Position numbers and translations under genes: made by a program
Assembly: GCA_001557505.1 (NCBI GenBank)
Contig: LSAX01000008.1
Location: 2,232,001-2,296,000, forward strand
Length of the DNA stretch: 64,000 bases
Origin: Reticulascus tulasneorum
Taxonomy: Eukaryota; Ascomycota; Sordariomycetes; Glomerellales; Reticulascaceae
Direction: 5' to 3'
Shown here: positions 42,808-54,143 of the stretch, piece after piece
How the letters are laid out: the number at the start of each line of letters is the position of its first letter
How positions within the stretch are numbered: the stretch's first letter is position 1
Notes under the pieces: generated by a model
What the model saw: only the letters and a program-made list of their open reading frames with translations
Database searches by the model: none
Told to the model about the DNA's origin: nothing

Positions 42808-43446
42808 CTTCGATTGCTGATCAGAGGACTCTGCTTAAGGTCGACTTTAACCCTTGGTAAGATCACAGAGGATAGCTTGCCAATGTTGGGATAATTCTTA
42901 TGAGAAGAGAGGTTCAGGATCACGAGGCTATGGAGGGTCGTTGAGAAAGAATATAGAATCTACCGTCAAGGTGCCTCACTCCCAAAGTGGTGAGGCTGAG
43001 CAAGCCACCAAAGACACCACCTTCGGCCAACCATACACGTGACTTGGCAACGAAGAGGTTCAAATGACAAGCTACGTTGATGTTCTCAGACCGGTTCTCA
43101 TACCATTTTCTCGAAGGTTAGGTGTGGCCAAGCTATGATGTTTCTGGCGGATTGGCATTTGGAGGCAGAAAAATACAAACAACTGTAAATCCGGCTCCCA
43201 ATCGGGGTCGAGGTCTAGCGGACCCTCTGACCCTGTAGAAGACCTAGATTCCTGTAGGCTGGTATCGTATAAGCATTTGCCCGGCGGTGGCAGCTGAAAA
43301 TGTGGTTGCCGGGAGCGGAGCAGTAGACAGGCAATGGCCCATGTGATTAGTTTGCATATTCGGACCTAGCTATTGTCGACAACATTACTTAGAATGCGTG
43401 AGCTCCAACCCTTAAGCCTTGATCAGAGACGTTGCAATGCTGCAGT
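42808..43446. other. Intergenic
   Basis: No gene recognised between the PigL_N protein (-) and RPAP1 (-). Confidence 0.4.
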
Positions 43447-44661
43447 CTACCGTCCGCTCCATTGTTCTCTCCAGCCACCCTTCTCAAACAACCACAGGGC
43501 TTCAGTAGCATATGCTCTGCTCCCTCTATGGCCGCCCTCGACAATCGCTGCCTCAGCCAAACTCTCCAGGATCCTGCCCTCTTTTACGTTCCTCCAAATG
43601 CCCGAGGCCAAGCTATCCTCCTCGCCATTGCCCCACTCGTCTTTCCCGAGCCGATACAGTATCCTCCCCAGCGTCTGGAAGGTGATGCACCTCTGCGCAG
43701 GCACGGCACTCCGCGCTAGCCTCGCCAGTTCCGCTATGGTATACCCAGCCGCCTCCGGTGCCTCGCCATGGTGATGCAGGCCCTTGGATACAGGGATTGC
43801 ACGGCTGACCCGCGGGGGTAGGAGCCCGCCCCGGAAGTCGAAGCGCAGGGCCGAGACGGGGAGTGATTCTTGGCCGGGGTAGTATGGAGAGTCGCGGTCG
43901 GCGGGCGAATCAGTCGTGGGTATCGGGGCCATCCAGGCTAGCTTGCTGGGATCAGCCGGCAGGTTGGGGAACCATTTCTCGTGCAGGGTGGTGAGGAAGT
44001 CGGGGTGCGAGGGGTCGAGGTCGGGAAGAGGTGGCGGCGCGGGGAAGTGAGTCTTGTCGGGCTGCTGGTTTAGGGCGAAGAGGTCTGGTGGTGGACGACT
44101 CGGCACTTTGTCTTCGTCGACTGGCTTTGGCGGCGGGATCGTGGGTGGGCTCGGGTCTGCCTTTGCCTGTGGCGGCGGCTGTTTCGGTGCAGAGGTATCC
44201 TCTATCCTGATCTCCGGGGCCGGCTGCTTCACCGCCTCTGGCTTCACAACTCGCGACGGCGGCGGATCAAAGGGAGAGGGCCCGTTGGATTCCTCGATAT
44301 TTGCTCTCTTCAGCAGCCGTTGGATGAGGGAAGGATCCAGGCCCTGCATCAGCTCCTGCCGCTCCTTCTCGATCTCCTCCATCGACATATCCTGTAGCCG
44401 TTGCCTGTTCTCGCGGTCGATCCGCTTTCGCTCTGCCGTCTCAAAGTCATCTTGCTGCGCGCTGTCGTCGGGATTTGCGTTTGGTTGCGTCTTTGTCGGG
44501 GCAGTCTCGCCTTGCCGTCGTTGCTTGAAGGCGGATACCCTCGGACGTTTCTTGTGAGCGGGAAAGCCGGTCGCGGCGGCGTCAGCGTCGGAGAATGTGG
44601 GAGGCTTTGACTTTGAGGTGTCTCTCTCCAGGATGTCGCCGATAAACAGTGTCGGGTCCAT
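43447..44661 (-). CDS. RNA polymerase II-associated protein 1 (RPAP1 / Rba50)
   Basis: 404 residues, intronless. The N-terminal motif MDPTLFIGDILERD and the RPAP1_N helix EEIEKERQELMQGLDPSLIQ are diagnostic; the C-terminal RPAP1_C block reads LRFDFRGGLLPPRVSRAIPV and HHHGEAPEAAGYTIAELARL, ending in the RSAVPAQRCITFQTLGRILY helix. The 150-residue middle is Pro/Lys/Glu-rich and disordered. RPAP1 (Rba50 in yeast) helps assemble and import RNA polymerase II and works with the GPN GTPases. Length is like other fungal members, shorter than the animal protein. Start and frame are unambiguous. Confidence 0.92.
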   Translation of the reverse strand: MDPTLFIGDILERDTSKSKPPTFSDADAAATGFPAHKKRPRVSAFKQRRQGETAPTKTQPNANPDDSAQQDDFETAERKRIDRENRQRLQDMSMEEIEKERQELMQGLDPSLIQRLLKRANIEESNGPSPFDPPPSRVVKPEAVKQPAPEIRIEDTSAPKQPPPQAKADPSPPTIPPPKPVDEDKVPSRPPPDLFALNQQPDKTHFPAPPPLPDLDPSHPDFLTTLHEKWFPNLPADPSKLAWMAPIPTTDSPADRDSPYYPGQESLPVSALRFDFRGGLLPPRVSRAIPVSKGLHHHGEAPEAAGYTIAELARLARSAVPAQRCITFQTLGRILYRLGKDEWGNGEEDSLASGIWRNVKEGRILESLAEAAIVEGGHRGSRAYATEALWLFEKGGWREQWSGR

Positions 44662-47453
44662 GGCTGTGTCTTGTTTGGGTGATGTGTTTTTGGAGGTTGT
44701 TCAGATAAAAAATGAGGGGCATGGGCGGGGAGGTTTTGGGGTTGGCGCACCCCGCCCCTGCATGAAGCCTCGGAACTGCCCGCTAGATCAGACTCTGCTT
44801 ACCTGACACAGTGGCCCGCTACAAATCACATTTTGTCTCATCGCCACTACGATGTCTGGGTTGTGGATTTCGGGCACTCGAGTATTGAGCGGCTGCCTAC
44901 AATCCGGGTTGCACAGTCTGGCCTTTTTGAGCACCGTTCCATGCACAGCACTCCTCCTACTTGTGGTCCAACTTGGAAACAATACTGTTTAAGGTTGTGG
45001 CTGACCCCGGGACTAAGCCACAGCAGCATCTGCATTAGCGCCGATCGCGGATCAGATTCCAGCAGCATTCTCCCGGCACGGTTGGGCACATTTTTGGGGG
45101 CATCGGATCCGGGTGTGTTTCCATTTGATTCACCACAGATGCGTGTGGGACTTTTCAGCTGCACGCGTTGTGCGAGCAGTAGGGATGTCAAGTGGCAGCA
45201 ATTTTTGAGTCTGATCGTGAGGGCAAAAGAGGATTCAAATGCCGATGCCGGCCTGTCAGCCTCACTGGCAACGACGTCTCGGTTCCCACGGCGTGCTCCC
45301 TATCAAGGTCAAGTGCCGGCATTAATACGAGCGGCGACTTTTTCGCGGCGGGATTTCTCGTTTGGCCTGAGAAATGGCGCAGACGGGCTTTCTCCTCCTG
45401 GTGTCTTGCAGTAGGTGGTCGCACCGCATTTCGACATGTGGTCTGGTGCAGGCGAGGCGCGGTCGCACGATCCAGCTCTTACTAAGCTGAGGTTGACTCT
45501 TCACGACATTCCGGAACGAGACGACCTGGCTTGATGGATCCGATGCACCGAATCCCCATGCTCTGGAGATCCAAGTGGTCGAGAACCAAGGCATAAATGA
45601 CAGGCAGCAGCGATTAAATTTCACAAACACCCGGGTCTTCAAGTGTGGATCTCCAACCCCAAACAAACCCCCCGTTGAACATGTGGCTTGAGGTACCCCT
45701 GACCCCTGTTCGCGCGTCGACATGGAGTGGGTCTTGGGGAAATCCCTGCATCAGCGCGGCTATCCAGGTCGCTTGACGCAGGCCGTCGCTTATTGCGATG
45801 TCAGACAGCTCTTCGGGACAAGTACCATGTACCTGAGCCCAGACCCATGTCTCACCCAATGCATACCACCACACACACCACAGCACCTCGTTTCTCGTTC
45901 CCTTCCTTTTTTTCCCCCCCTTCCGTCCTTCCCCACGGCTCGTAAGACCCATGTTCACGCGCGGCTGGTGGCACCATACACCACAGGTCTTCCCGCCGGA
46001 GATGTGGTCCTTGATATTGGCTTACCGCATCAAGCAGAGCAACTGAAGGGTGCAATTTATTGCCTGATGGACTGAGGAGAGGGAAGCTGGCCCGGGTCTT
46101 TCGCCTCGTCTCTTCGCCCTGGTCTGTGTGTGCGGGCAAGGTCCCCCGATGTCTGTTCCCTACCTCACCTTACCTTACGCGCATTGCATTACGCCGCCGC
46201 CCCAGCGAGCGCGCAGCCCAGAAGGAATGACGCTTGAGGCCTGGCGATTGACTCCCTCCTCCCGAAACATGGTGTTGACGCGAACCCCCCAGAGCTGTGT
46301 GGCCTGGGCCCAATGTCTCCATTCATTCCCATCCATCCGTCTAGGTAGTCATTTGATGAACCTGGTCCCTCTTCTCGGTCCGCCTACCTTAGATCGTTGG
46401 TGTTTTCCTTCTTCCTTCCCTTCCACCCCCCCTCCCCCCTTTGGCCAGCTGGTCCGTGGTCACCCATTCTCTCTTTTTTTTCCTTCTGGTTCCTGGTGTT
46501 CCTATTTCCATCCATTCCCATTCCCATTCCCATCAATCCCCCCCATCGCCGCACACCCCCCCTTCCCTCTCCTCTTCCAGGCCCCCCGTCACGCATCTGC
46601 CCTCGCCGGTTCCCCAATCCGTCCTCCCTTGTGGCCCATCTCATCTGATTCCATCATGACCACCCACCCCCCCGGCTGGCTAGCCCAGATCTCTAATTCG
46701 TGTTGAATAATTCCGCTTGCCCATTCACCACACACCTGCCATACCTGTGCGTGATTCCCATGCTCGTTGCGTCTCCTCGGTGCCCCGTTTTTCTCATCTG
46801 GTTCGCCTTTCTGCTCTGCGCAGCCAAAAAAGCCGCCGAAAAAATAAATCTTCTTTCTCCCAAAAACGTAGCCATCCCCAACCCTCCTTTCAATCACCCA
46901 TTTCCTTTCTCCTTTCTCTTTCTCCCAACCACCACAACACCGCAAATTCGACGTGTCCAAACTTGAATCCATCAGAATCGGCATCAAATCCCATCCTTCA
47001 CATCTTGCGGACGCTGTCATTTTGTGCATCTCTGTTTGCCGCTTTCGTTGAAGCCCTCCATACCGCCGCACACCCCCGCCAACACCGCGTTACGATCGCT
47101 CAAAGGGATTGATTGTCGGACAGCAAACGTCCGCCTGCGAAAAAACCTCGTGAGGTTATTCAGAGGTCCCCCCCCTACCTCCGCACGGCCACACCCCCAA
47201 CTCCCGCCGCCGTCTTACATAACTTCCGCAACCCAATCACAACACCCGCTAATACCGCCTCCACTAATAATTAATTCTGAAGTCATTCGCGACTTCACCA
47301 AGTTTCATTGGCGGGAGCGAAAATTCAACAACACTTCGATGGTCAGCGACTGATTGGGTTTTCAAAGGACGTAATTTCTTTGGGGAGGTTGTTGCAGTTG
47401 CGTCTGCTTTGAATTGATTTGTGTCGCCACGACCCGTTGGCCTTTCCGCGAAC
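44662..47453. promoter_or_regulatory. 2.8 kb divergent upstream region of RPAP1 and HPC2
   Basis: No gene supported. A 46380-46600 block is almost pure pyrimidine on the plus strand (CCTTCCCTT, CCCATTCCCATTCC-type runs), common in fungal promoters and long 5' leaders. Long frames here are composition shadows. An undetected 5' exon or leader intron of the Hpc2 gene is possible. Confidence 0.5.
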
Positions 47454-49382
47454 ATGGCCAACAGGGGGCATTACAGCTCGTCCCCAGAGCTCTCCTCGCC
47501 GCCTTCTGGATCCATCTCCGAGCCCGGATCCCCCTCCAGAGGCAGGGCGAACATCGAGATGGACGAGATAGTTGTCGATCCCTCAGCGCCCAGGTTCGGG
47601 GTGATTGCGGGCACCGAACAGCCCGAGGTTCGTCTCACAGCGGCGGGCCTGCCGCGAAAGAAGCCTGGCCGAAAACCCGGCAGCGTGGTCAAGCCCAAAA
47701 ATGCCGACGGCAGCTCCGCCACAGACGCGCCAAAGGTGCGACGGCCTAGGAAGCCGCGAGACCCCAACGCGCCTCCCATCCAGAGAAAGCGAAAGAGTGC
47801 ACCTGCCACGGATGCAAATGCAGGCGCCGACTCCAAATCGCTGGCGGCTTCCGCGTCTCGGCAACCCAAAATCACAGAGGTGGTCGGCGTCTCTTCGTTC
47901 GACTCGCGTCCGCCCTCTGCCCAGCAGGAGCATATTTCCCAAAAGGTGCCGAAACGAGAGGCTATCCCCAGTTCCATGCAAAGCATCCTCAACGCCGACC
48001 CCGAGCCCCCGCAGCCTCACACGACCACTCTATCCATGCGCACGAGCGGGCAGAGTTACGATCCGGTAAGAGGCAACTACGACCCCGTCAGAGAGATATT
48101 CGGCAGTGCATCGTCGCCCCGACCACCGACCCAAATCATAAACAGGGCGAGCGCATCTCCATCAATTGCGAGCCTGGTGGATCCCCTGTCGCGCGACATC
48201 ATCTCGCCGTCTCGTCAATCCTTCCAGATGAACGCCCCGCAGTCCCGGATCCACGGCCAAGAATCCACGTCGGTCCCCGCATCGCCCTCATACCCGAGTC
48301 GCCCGCCCCCCTTGTTGGTTCCGAAAAACGCAGCTCCAGAAACCAAGAAGCCGGCACCTCCACCGCCAGCGCCGGCTACGAAGAGCGAGCCGAAGCAGAA
48401 GGAGGCCAGCCTGAATGCCGGGTTCGCCACCATCAAGAAGCCGTCGCCCAAGCAGAAGCCCCAAAAGTCAAACACGGCCGTCTCGTCGCCCAAGATGGGC
48501 ACCCTCGACGACCCATTTGCCCCCAATGAAGGAGGCAGCCGGTCTATCCTGGACTTTGGCAAGGTGCAGCCCGGCCAGGAGTCGCAGGCGCCCTCCATCG
48601 TTCTGAACATCCCGATCGTGCCCGGAGAGACCAACAAGTACGTCAACTTCATGCGCATGGCTGAGGAGCGCTACGGCTGGGATGCGCTACATCCTCGGCT
48701 GGCCGCCCACCGGGACCGCAAAGCACGCATCGCCGCTGCATCCGCCGCGCTGGAAAAGACTGCGTCGGGCCAAGAGTCGGGCGACGAGATGTCCGACGAC
48801 TCGGACAAGGAGGTCAGCAACGTCGAGATGGGCGGCACGACGAGCGGTCCCGAGGTCCCGGAAAAGCCGAAGAAGAAGAAGCGAAACTTCAAGGAAGACG
48901 AGTACGACAAAGGAGACGACTTTGTGGACGACTCGGAAATGCTATGGGAGGAGCAAGCCGCGGCGAGTCGGGATGGCTTCTTCGTATACTCGGGTCCACT
49001 TGTGCCGGAGGTCGAGAAGCCGGCCAACGCAGGGTACGTATTGCTGAGCACTTTCACGATTGGACGTTCACTGACTTTATACAGATCTGATGGCCCACCC
49101 AAGCGTGGACGCGGAGGTCGAGGTAGTCGGGGCGGCGGCCGAGGAGGCGCAACGCGCGGGACCGGCACTGGACGTGGAGGTGGCCCTGGTTCTCGGGGTG
49201 GTCCAGGCTCCCGAGGCGGCTCCATCACGCGGAAGCCGCGCATCACCAAATCCGAAAAGGAGCAGCTCGAGCGCGAGAAGGCGGAGCGCGAGAAGATGGC
49301 GCAGATGACCTCCAAGCCTACCAATGGCTACATGCTTCAGCCAACCACTCCTTCGTTCGCTGCCGGCATGGCCGGGGCGTAG
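47454..49382 (+). CDS. HPC2: HIR histone chaperone complex subunit Hpc2
   Basis: Exons 47454-49033 and 49085-49382, 625 residues; the 51-bp intron (GTACGT donor, CTGAC branch, ACAG acceptor) is a multiple of three and has no stop, so unspliced RNA would also be open. The Hpc2-related domain is plain: KKKKRNFKEDEYDKGDDFVD, DSEMLWEEQAAASRDGFFVY, SGPLVPE. An upstream conserved block reads SIVLNIPIVPGETNKYVNFM with AEERYGWDALHPRL. The N-terminal third is disordered with an AT-hook-like RKKPGRKPGS motif; the C-terminus is RGG/GSRGG-rich. Hpc2 (ubinuclein family) is part of the HIR complex, which deposits H3-H4 outside replication and represses histone genes. Nuclear. Confidence 0.9.
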   Translation: MANRGHYSSSPELSSPPSGSISEPGSPSRGRANIEMDEIVVDPSAPRFGVIAGTEQPEVRLTAAGLPRKKPGRKPGSVVKPKNADGSSATDAPKVRRPRKPRDPNAPPIQRKRKSAPATDANAGADSKSLAASASRQPKITEVVGVSSFDSRPPSAQQEHISQKVPKREAIPSSMQSILNADPEPPQPHTTTLSMRTSGQSYDPVRGNYDPVREIFGSASSPRPPTQIINRASASPSIASLVDPLSRDIISPSRQSFQMNAPQSRIHGQESTSVPASPSYPSRPPPLLVPKNAAPETKKPAPPPPAPATKSEPKQKEASLNAGFATIKKPSPKQKPQKSNTAVSSPKMGTLDDPFAPNEGGSRSILDFGKVQPGQESQAPSIVLNIPIVPGETNKYVNFMRMAEERYGWDALHPRLAAHRDRKARIAAASAALEKTASGQESGDEMSDDSDKEVSNVEMGGTTSGPEVPEKPKKKKRNFKEDEYDKGDDFVDDSEMLWEEQAAASRDGFFVYSGPLVPEVEKPANAGYVLLSTFTIGRSLTLYRSDGPPKRGRGGRGSRGGGRGGATRGTGTGRGGGPGSRGGPGSRGGSITRKPRITKSEKEQLEREKAEREKMAQMTSKPTNGYMLQPTTPSFAAGMAGA

Positions 49383-50452
49383 GTCGCTCCGCAAACGCGC
49401 CAACGGAGGAAATTGAACACTGCGATTCGGCCGGAGGTTGCTAGTTTCTAGGAACCGCAGCAGCAACCACATTCTACCGGCGAATCTTGTACAACTGGTC
49501 CCGACCCGCAGGATCTTGTTTCCGGCGTATCGGGGCCGTCGACCGCGCCAATCCGTCAAATACAACCACACCACCAACCATTACAACGAGTTAGGGAGTG
49601 GGAATATGACCACCCGCAGCCTCGACACGTGCAACGAGTCAACAAATGGCTGCACAAACCGCACAACGACTCTAATACACGAAAGGACTCCACTCGCGAG
49701 CCCTGATTTGAAGTACCACCATCTGCAAGCAGGTCTCTATACTCTGGCGTCGGCATTTGCATTACATATTTTATTCCCCGGTTATTTCTCAATTTGGCGC
49801 GTCTGGTAAATGGAAGAACATGGCGGGCTTTTGTGTCGGCATGGACTGCGACTGACAGGACCAAGGTCAGGATCCCCAGGCCACGGGGACGGCGTTTAGG
49901 ACCGTCCAAGGACGCAGTCATCTAGCTGTTCGGACAACCGAGCTTCATTAGACATGGTTCATAGACGTCAAGCTTGTAATTTGCTTGGCGGAAAAGTATT
50001 GACAAAGTCATTATTAATATGATTGTATTCTCAATGCCTTTGTTCGATTGTGCCGTTCTGACCTTGAGCTCACGAATGCATGATCACTCATTCCATAATG
50101 ACCTGCTTTAAAAACTGCTTTCACTCTTAGTATTTTAATCACGTTCCCATCTCAAACATCGACACTGGATCCCCGGATCTTTGGTCTCACCGCCCGGGCA
50201 GAAAAACGCCAAGATTTCGCAGGAAGCGAGCAGATCCACACCCAAAAAAATTCGACGCACCGAAAATTCACAGAGCCAATCCCGCCCGCACCCCCAACCG
50301 CCCGGAATCTGCGAGTTTGCCTGCAAACAGACTTCCCAGCAGTGGCGAGGCTTCCAACAACACCTTCTGCGACCGTGCTTCGTCCCATCCCCGCTCAATC
50401 GACAAAGCCTTCTGCATTTTACGGAGGCACCTGTGTGTCATTGTCGCAAAAG
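49383..50452. other. Intergenic between HPC2 and SURF6
   Basis: 3' flank of HPC2 and promoter of the SURF6 gene. No gene supported; frames at 49438-49809 and its complement lack any domain. Confidence 0.45.
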
Positions 50453-52363
50453 ATGGCGGATTCCACGCTGCAGGTTCGTCGTGTGCTGCTTTGCCCCGCT
50501 TCCAAAAAGGCGGTGGTGAGGTTGGAAAATTTGGACGATGGCATTGACCAGACATAGGATCGCCTGCGCGAGCACGCAAAGGCCTTTGACGGGCTGCTGT
50601 CCCTGATTCCGGCCAAGATGTATTATGGGGAGGACACATCCGTATGTTTGCCCTGATTGCGTCCCGTCACTTACACACGCCACTTCTGCCTGGTCATTGC
50701 GGCCCCGGCAAACTCTGTAACCTGCATCCTTTGACGGAGCCATTGCTCACACGCATCTTCGCGCTAGGACCAATGGAAGAAAAAGAAGCAGACAAAGGCC
50801 GAGGCGGCCGCGGCCCGAAAAGCAAAGCTGGACCCCGATAGCGAGCTGAACCGAAACGCCAAGGAGGTGATGGACGAGCGGGCGAAGAACAAGCGCAAGC
50901 TGCAGGAGATTCAGGATGAGGACGACAATGCGGACGACGTGGAGGGCGTGGAGAAGGAGATGCCCGGCCAGGGTCTGAAGAACAAAGAAAAGGCGGCGAA
51001 TAAGAAGCAGAAGGTCGCCCCGGAGCAGTCTGAGGCGGACAAGACGGCGGAGTCGTTGAAGCGGCAAGAGCGAAAGGCCGCGAAGAAGGACAAGATGAAG
51101 GAAAAGAAAGCTGCCAAGAAGGCGGAAACCAAGGCTGCGAAGAAGACGGGTGCTGGTGCGGCTGCCGCGTCGTCGAGCAAGACAGAGTCCAAGTCTACAA
51201 AGTCAGATAAGAAGTCGGAATCGAAAAAACAAAAAGGCAAGAATGAGTCTACCGATGCCGAGACCACTGCGGAGCCACAGCAGGATACACCGGCGGCAAA
51301 AGACTCTGATCTGCCAAGTAATGATCACGACAGAGATGAGGACTATGAGACTGCGTCGAGCGACGACGGCGATGACGAGCTGCCCGTGTCATCAGACCTA
51401 GTCCCGGTCGACGTTTCCGGATTGGAGGAGAACCCTGAAGATAGCAGCGCCTCCAGTCCAGCCTCAGAACCTCAATCACCGACCTTCGACACAACCGACC
51501 CTCCGCAAAATCCGGCCGCTGCCGTTGAAGCAGCCAGCACAACCACATCCATAAACTCCACCATACCGCCGTCAGAGAAGCCCAAGCACATCAAACTCCC
51601 AGCCGACACATCCGCATTGCGCGTCCGCCTCGCCGCCAGGATAGAAGCGCTACGGGCAGCCCGCAAGGCCGACGGGCCAGACGGCAAGCCAATCCGGACA
51701 AGACAGGAGCTGCTCGAGACACGACGATTCAAGCAGGCCCAAAGAAAGCTACACAAGCAGGAACTTCGCCGCCAGGCAAAGGCGGAGGAGGATCTCAAAC
51801 GTGAAGAAGCCCTCGCGTCCAATTCCCCCAGCGTCATGTCCCCAGGCCTCGAGCTGGATGACACGCCCGCCAACTTCACCTTCGGCCGTGTCGGCTTCTC
51901 CGATAACACGCAGCTCTCCCACGACCTCTCATACGTCTTGTCCGGCGCCAAGGCCAAGGGCCCTTCGGATCCCAAGACGGCGCTGCTGAAGCTGCAGAAC
52001 CAGAAGAAGCGGGTCGCCACGCTCGACGAAGAAAAGCAAAAGGACATCGCCGACAAGGAGATTTGGCTGACCGCACGCCGGCGGGCGCAGGGCGAGAAGA
52101 TCCGCGACGACGAGACGCTGTTGAAGAAGGCGGTGAAGCGGAAGGACACCAAGAAGAAGAAGAGCGAGAAGGAGTGGAAGGACCGCAGCCAGGGCGTGCA
52201 GAGCTCCATACACCAGAAGCAGAAGAAGCGCGAGGAGAACCTCCGGAAGCGCAGGGACGAGAAGGGCGGCAAGGGGAAGAAGGCGAAGAAGGGCGGCGCG
52301 GTAAAGAAGAAGGGCCGGCCCGGCTTCGAGGGCGGCAGCTTCGGCGGCGGGAAGAAGAAGTAA
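50453..52363 (+). CDS. Ribosome biogenesis protein Rrp14 / SURF6
   Basis: Three exons: 50453-50473, 50558-50641, 50768-52363, 566 residues. Exon 1 encodes only MADSTLQ; splicing reconstructs the conserved Rrp14 N-terminus DRLREHAKAFDGLLSLIPAK followed by MYYGEDTS and the basic DQWKKKKQTK helix. The C-terminal SURF6 domain carries TRQELLETRRFKQAQRK, NFTFGRVGFSDN and the long Lys-rich helices EKEWKDRSQGV and QKKREENLRKRRDEK, ending in GRPGFEGGSFGGGKKK, typical of the nucleolar family. The middle is acidic and Lys-rich. Rrp14 acts in 60S and 40S pre-rRNA processing in the nucleolus. A single-exon reading would miss the first 35 residues. Confidence 0.92.
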
Positions 52364-52925
52364 GGGTTAGGCGGGCTGCGCGTGTGCTAAAAGGCGGCGG
52401 CCGACATGTCCCGTCGCAAAACGGGCAGGTTGTAGAAAGCATTTTTTCTATGGAGTTGCTGGGTCTGATGATATTTGGTCACATTGCGGGCTGGCGCACT
52501 TTATTTCATGAAAAATGCATACATATCCCTTTACGAGAACGGTCCCATGGTTATGAAAATATTGATTGAATGCTCACCAAACGCCGGTTTCCCAATCTTC
52601 CACCACCCCGCCAGCAACATCGGCCACTGCCTACATTTTTAATTCGCGGAACAGCGCCCGACCTGACATTGGTAAACTAACTTGATCCCCCATTATCTCG
52701 GGGTGTCAATTCACCCCCCTCTCCTATCCCCTCCCGCCTTATCACTCTGGGTTTACCATTTTTTTCATGCGGAGGTTTTTTTATGTTTTGTGTGCTCTCG
52801 TTGGTTGGGTTGAGGTGGCGAGGGAGATTAGTGTGGTGCTTCCTGCTAGTGTAGGGAGACCTGGCGTAGGGAGACTGGAGAGGTTTAGGTAGCTTCGTTC
52901 GGGTACGAGGTGCGTGTCCAGTTGC
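52364..52925. other. Tail-to-tail intergenic (SURF6 / VPS74)
   Basis: 3' ends of two convergent genes; AT-rich patches suitable for polyadenylation, no gene. Confidence 0.5.
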
Positions 52926-54143
52926 TTAGAGGAGGGAATCCAATCTGGTGAAGACGCTCAAGCAGGCAGCCACAACTTCGAGCTGCAGCTCCCTATCCTT
53001 CCCCTTGGTCACCTCCTATTCGATCATTAGCACGTTCCCACGTCATCGGCAGCTGGAGCCATACCTCGGCAATAACCTGCGGCAAGTTGGCGCCGATGCC
53101 ATTGCCCACCGCCTTCTTGCCAAACGGCCACTGGCTGTAGTCGGCGAGCAGCTCGTCGGTCTGGGCGAAGGCGCGCTCCCTGGCCTCGTGGCCGAGGGTG
53201 CTGAGGGCGTTCTCGAGCACGTTGGCTGCGTAAGCGGCGCAGACCATGGCGATGGTGCGGGTGTAGCGGAAGTCGAGCGTGTCGGGGAGGAACTGGGACG
53301 ACGGCAGGACGATGGTGCGCTGGGTGAGGACGTTGCGGACGCGGCGCCGGATCTCCTCCTTGGCGCCGCCGTCGGCGACGGGGTGGGTGGCCATGTCGAA
53401 GAGGAGGAAGTTGCGCTTCTCGGTGCGGAGGATGCCCTTGTCCACGAGGCCCTTGGCGAGGCGTTCGCGGACTTGTTTTAGTTGGTAGCCGATCTTCATG
53501 AGGTTCCAGGTCTCGCCTGCACGATGTTAGAGCTTGGTCAATTGGGATGCGGCGGGAGGGGTGGCGTACCGCTCAGTAGGTCGATCCAAGAGCTGACGCT
53601 CATCTTCTCGCTCTGCTTCATCAGCTTCAGGGCCTCGTCGAGGAGGACCTCGCCGGTCAGGGTCTCGTCGATGACTTCGATGACGCGGTCGGCGAGAGGG
53701 AAGCGCCGTCTCGAGGCATCCTTCTGCATGCTGATCCGGCCACGGAAGGCGAGCTCGAGAACGATGCAGCCGCGGAGGGCGTAGGAGATGTTGTCGTTCC
53801 AGAAGGAGAGGTAGCCCTGTGGCGCCCGTTAGCCCGCGTGCCTTGCCCAGTCGGCTTCACCGCCGGGGCATCGCACCTGTTTGTCCTTCAGCCCGAGCAG
53901 CAGCACCTCCTCCATCATCGTCAGCTTGGGCTGCTTGCTCCTTTCGGCGCTCTCGCTGATGTCTCGGGGGTCGAAGGCGATCTTGTGGCCATTCTCGCTG
54001 TTCTCGTAGCTCGTCTCGGGCGCGTTGTCCTTGAAGTTGCTGGATGAATTGGTGCGGTTCGGGGTGCCGTTGCTGGCCTCACCCCCTTCCGTGTTGGCTC
54101 CCCCACCGCCTCGGCGTCGAGTCAGTCCTCCCGCCGATGACAT
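52926..54143 (-). CDS. VPS74: Golgi PI4P effector Vps74 (GOLPH3 homologue)
   Basis: Four exons: 54143-53877, 53816-53570, 53516-53065, 53015-52926; frame kept at all joins, 351 residues. Core motifs of GOLPH3/Vps74: [76 protein letters not shown] and [11 protein letters not shown]. The last exon, missed in an unspliced reading, adds the conserved end [20 protein letters not shown]. Vps74 binds PI4P on Golgi membranes and retains glycosyltransferases by contacting their cytosolic tails and COPI. The disordered N-terminus has the RRR patch expected in the family. A longer start at 54260 is possible but less likely. Confidence 0.92.
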
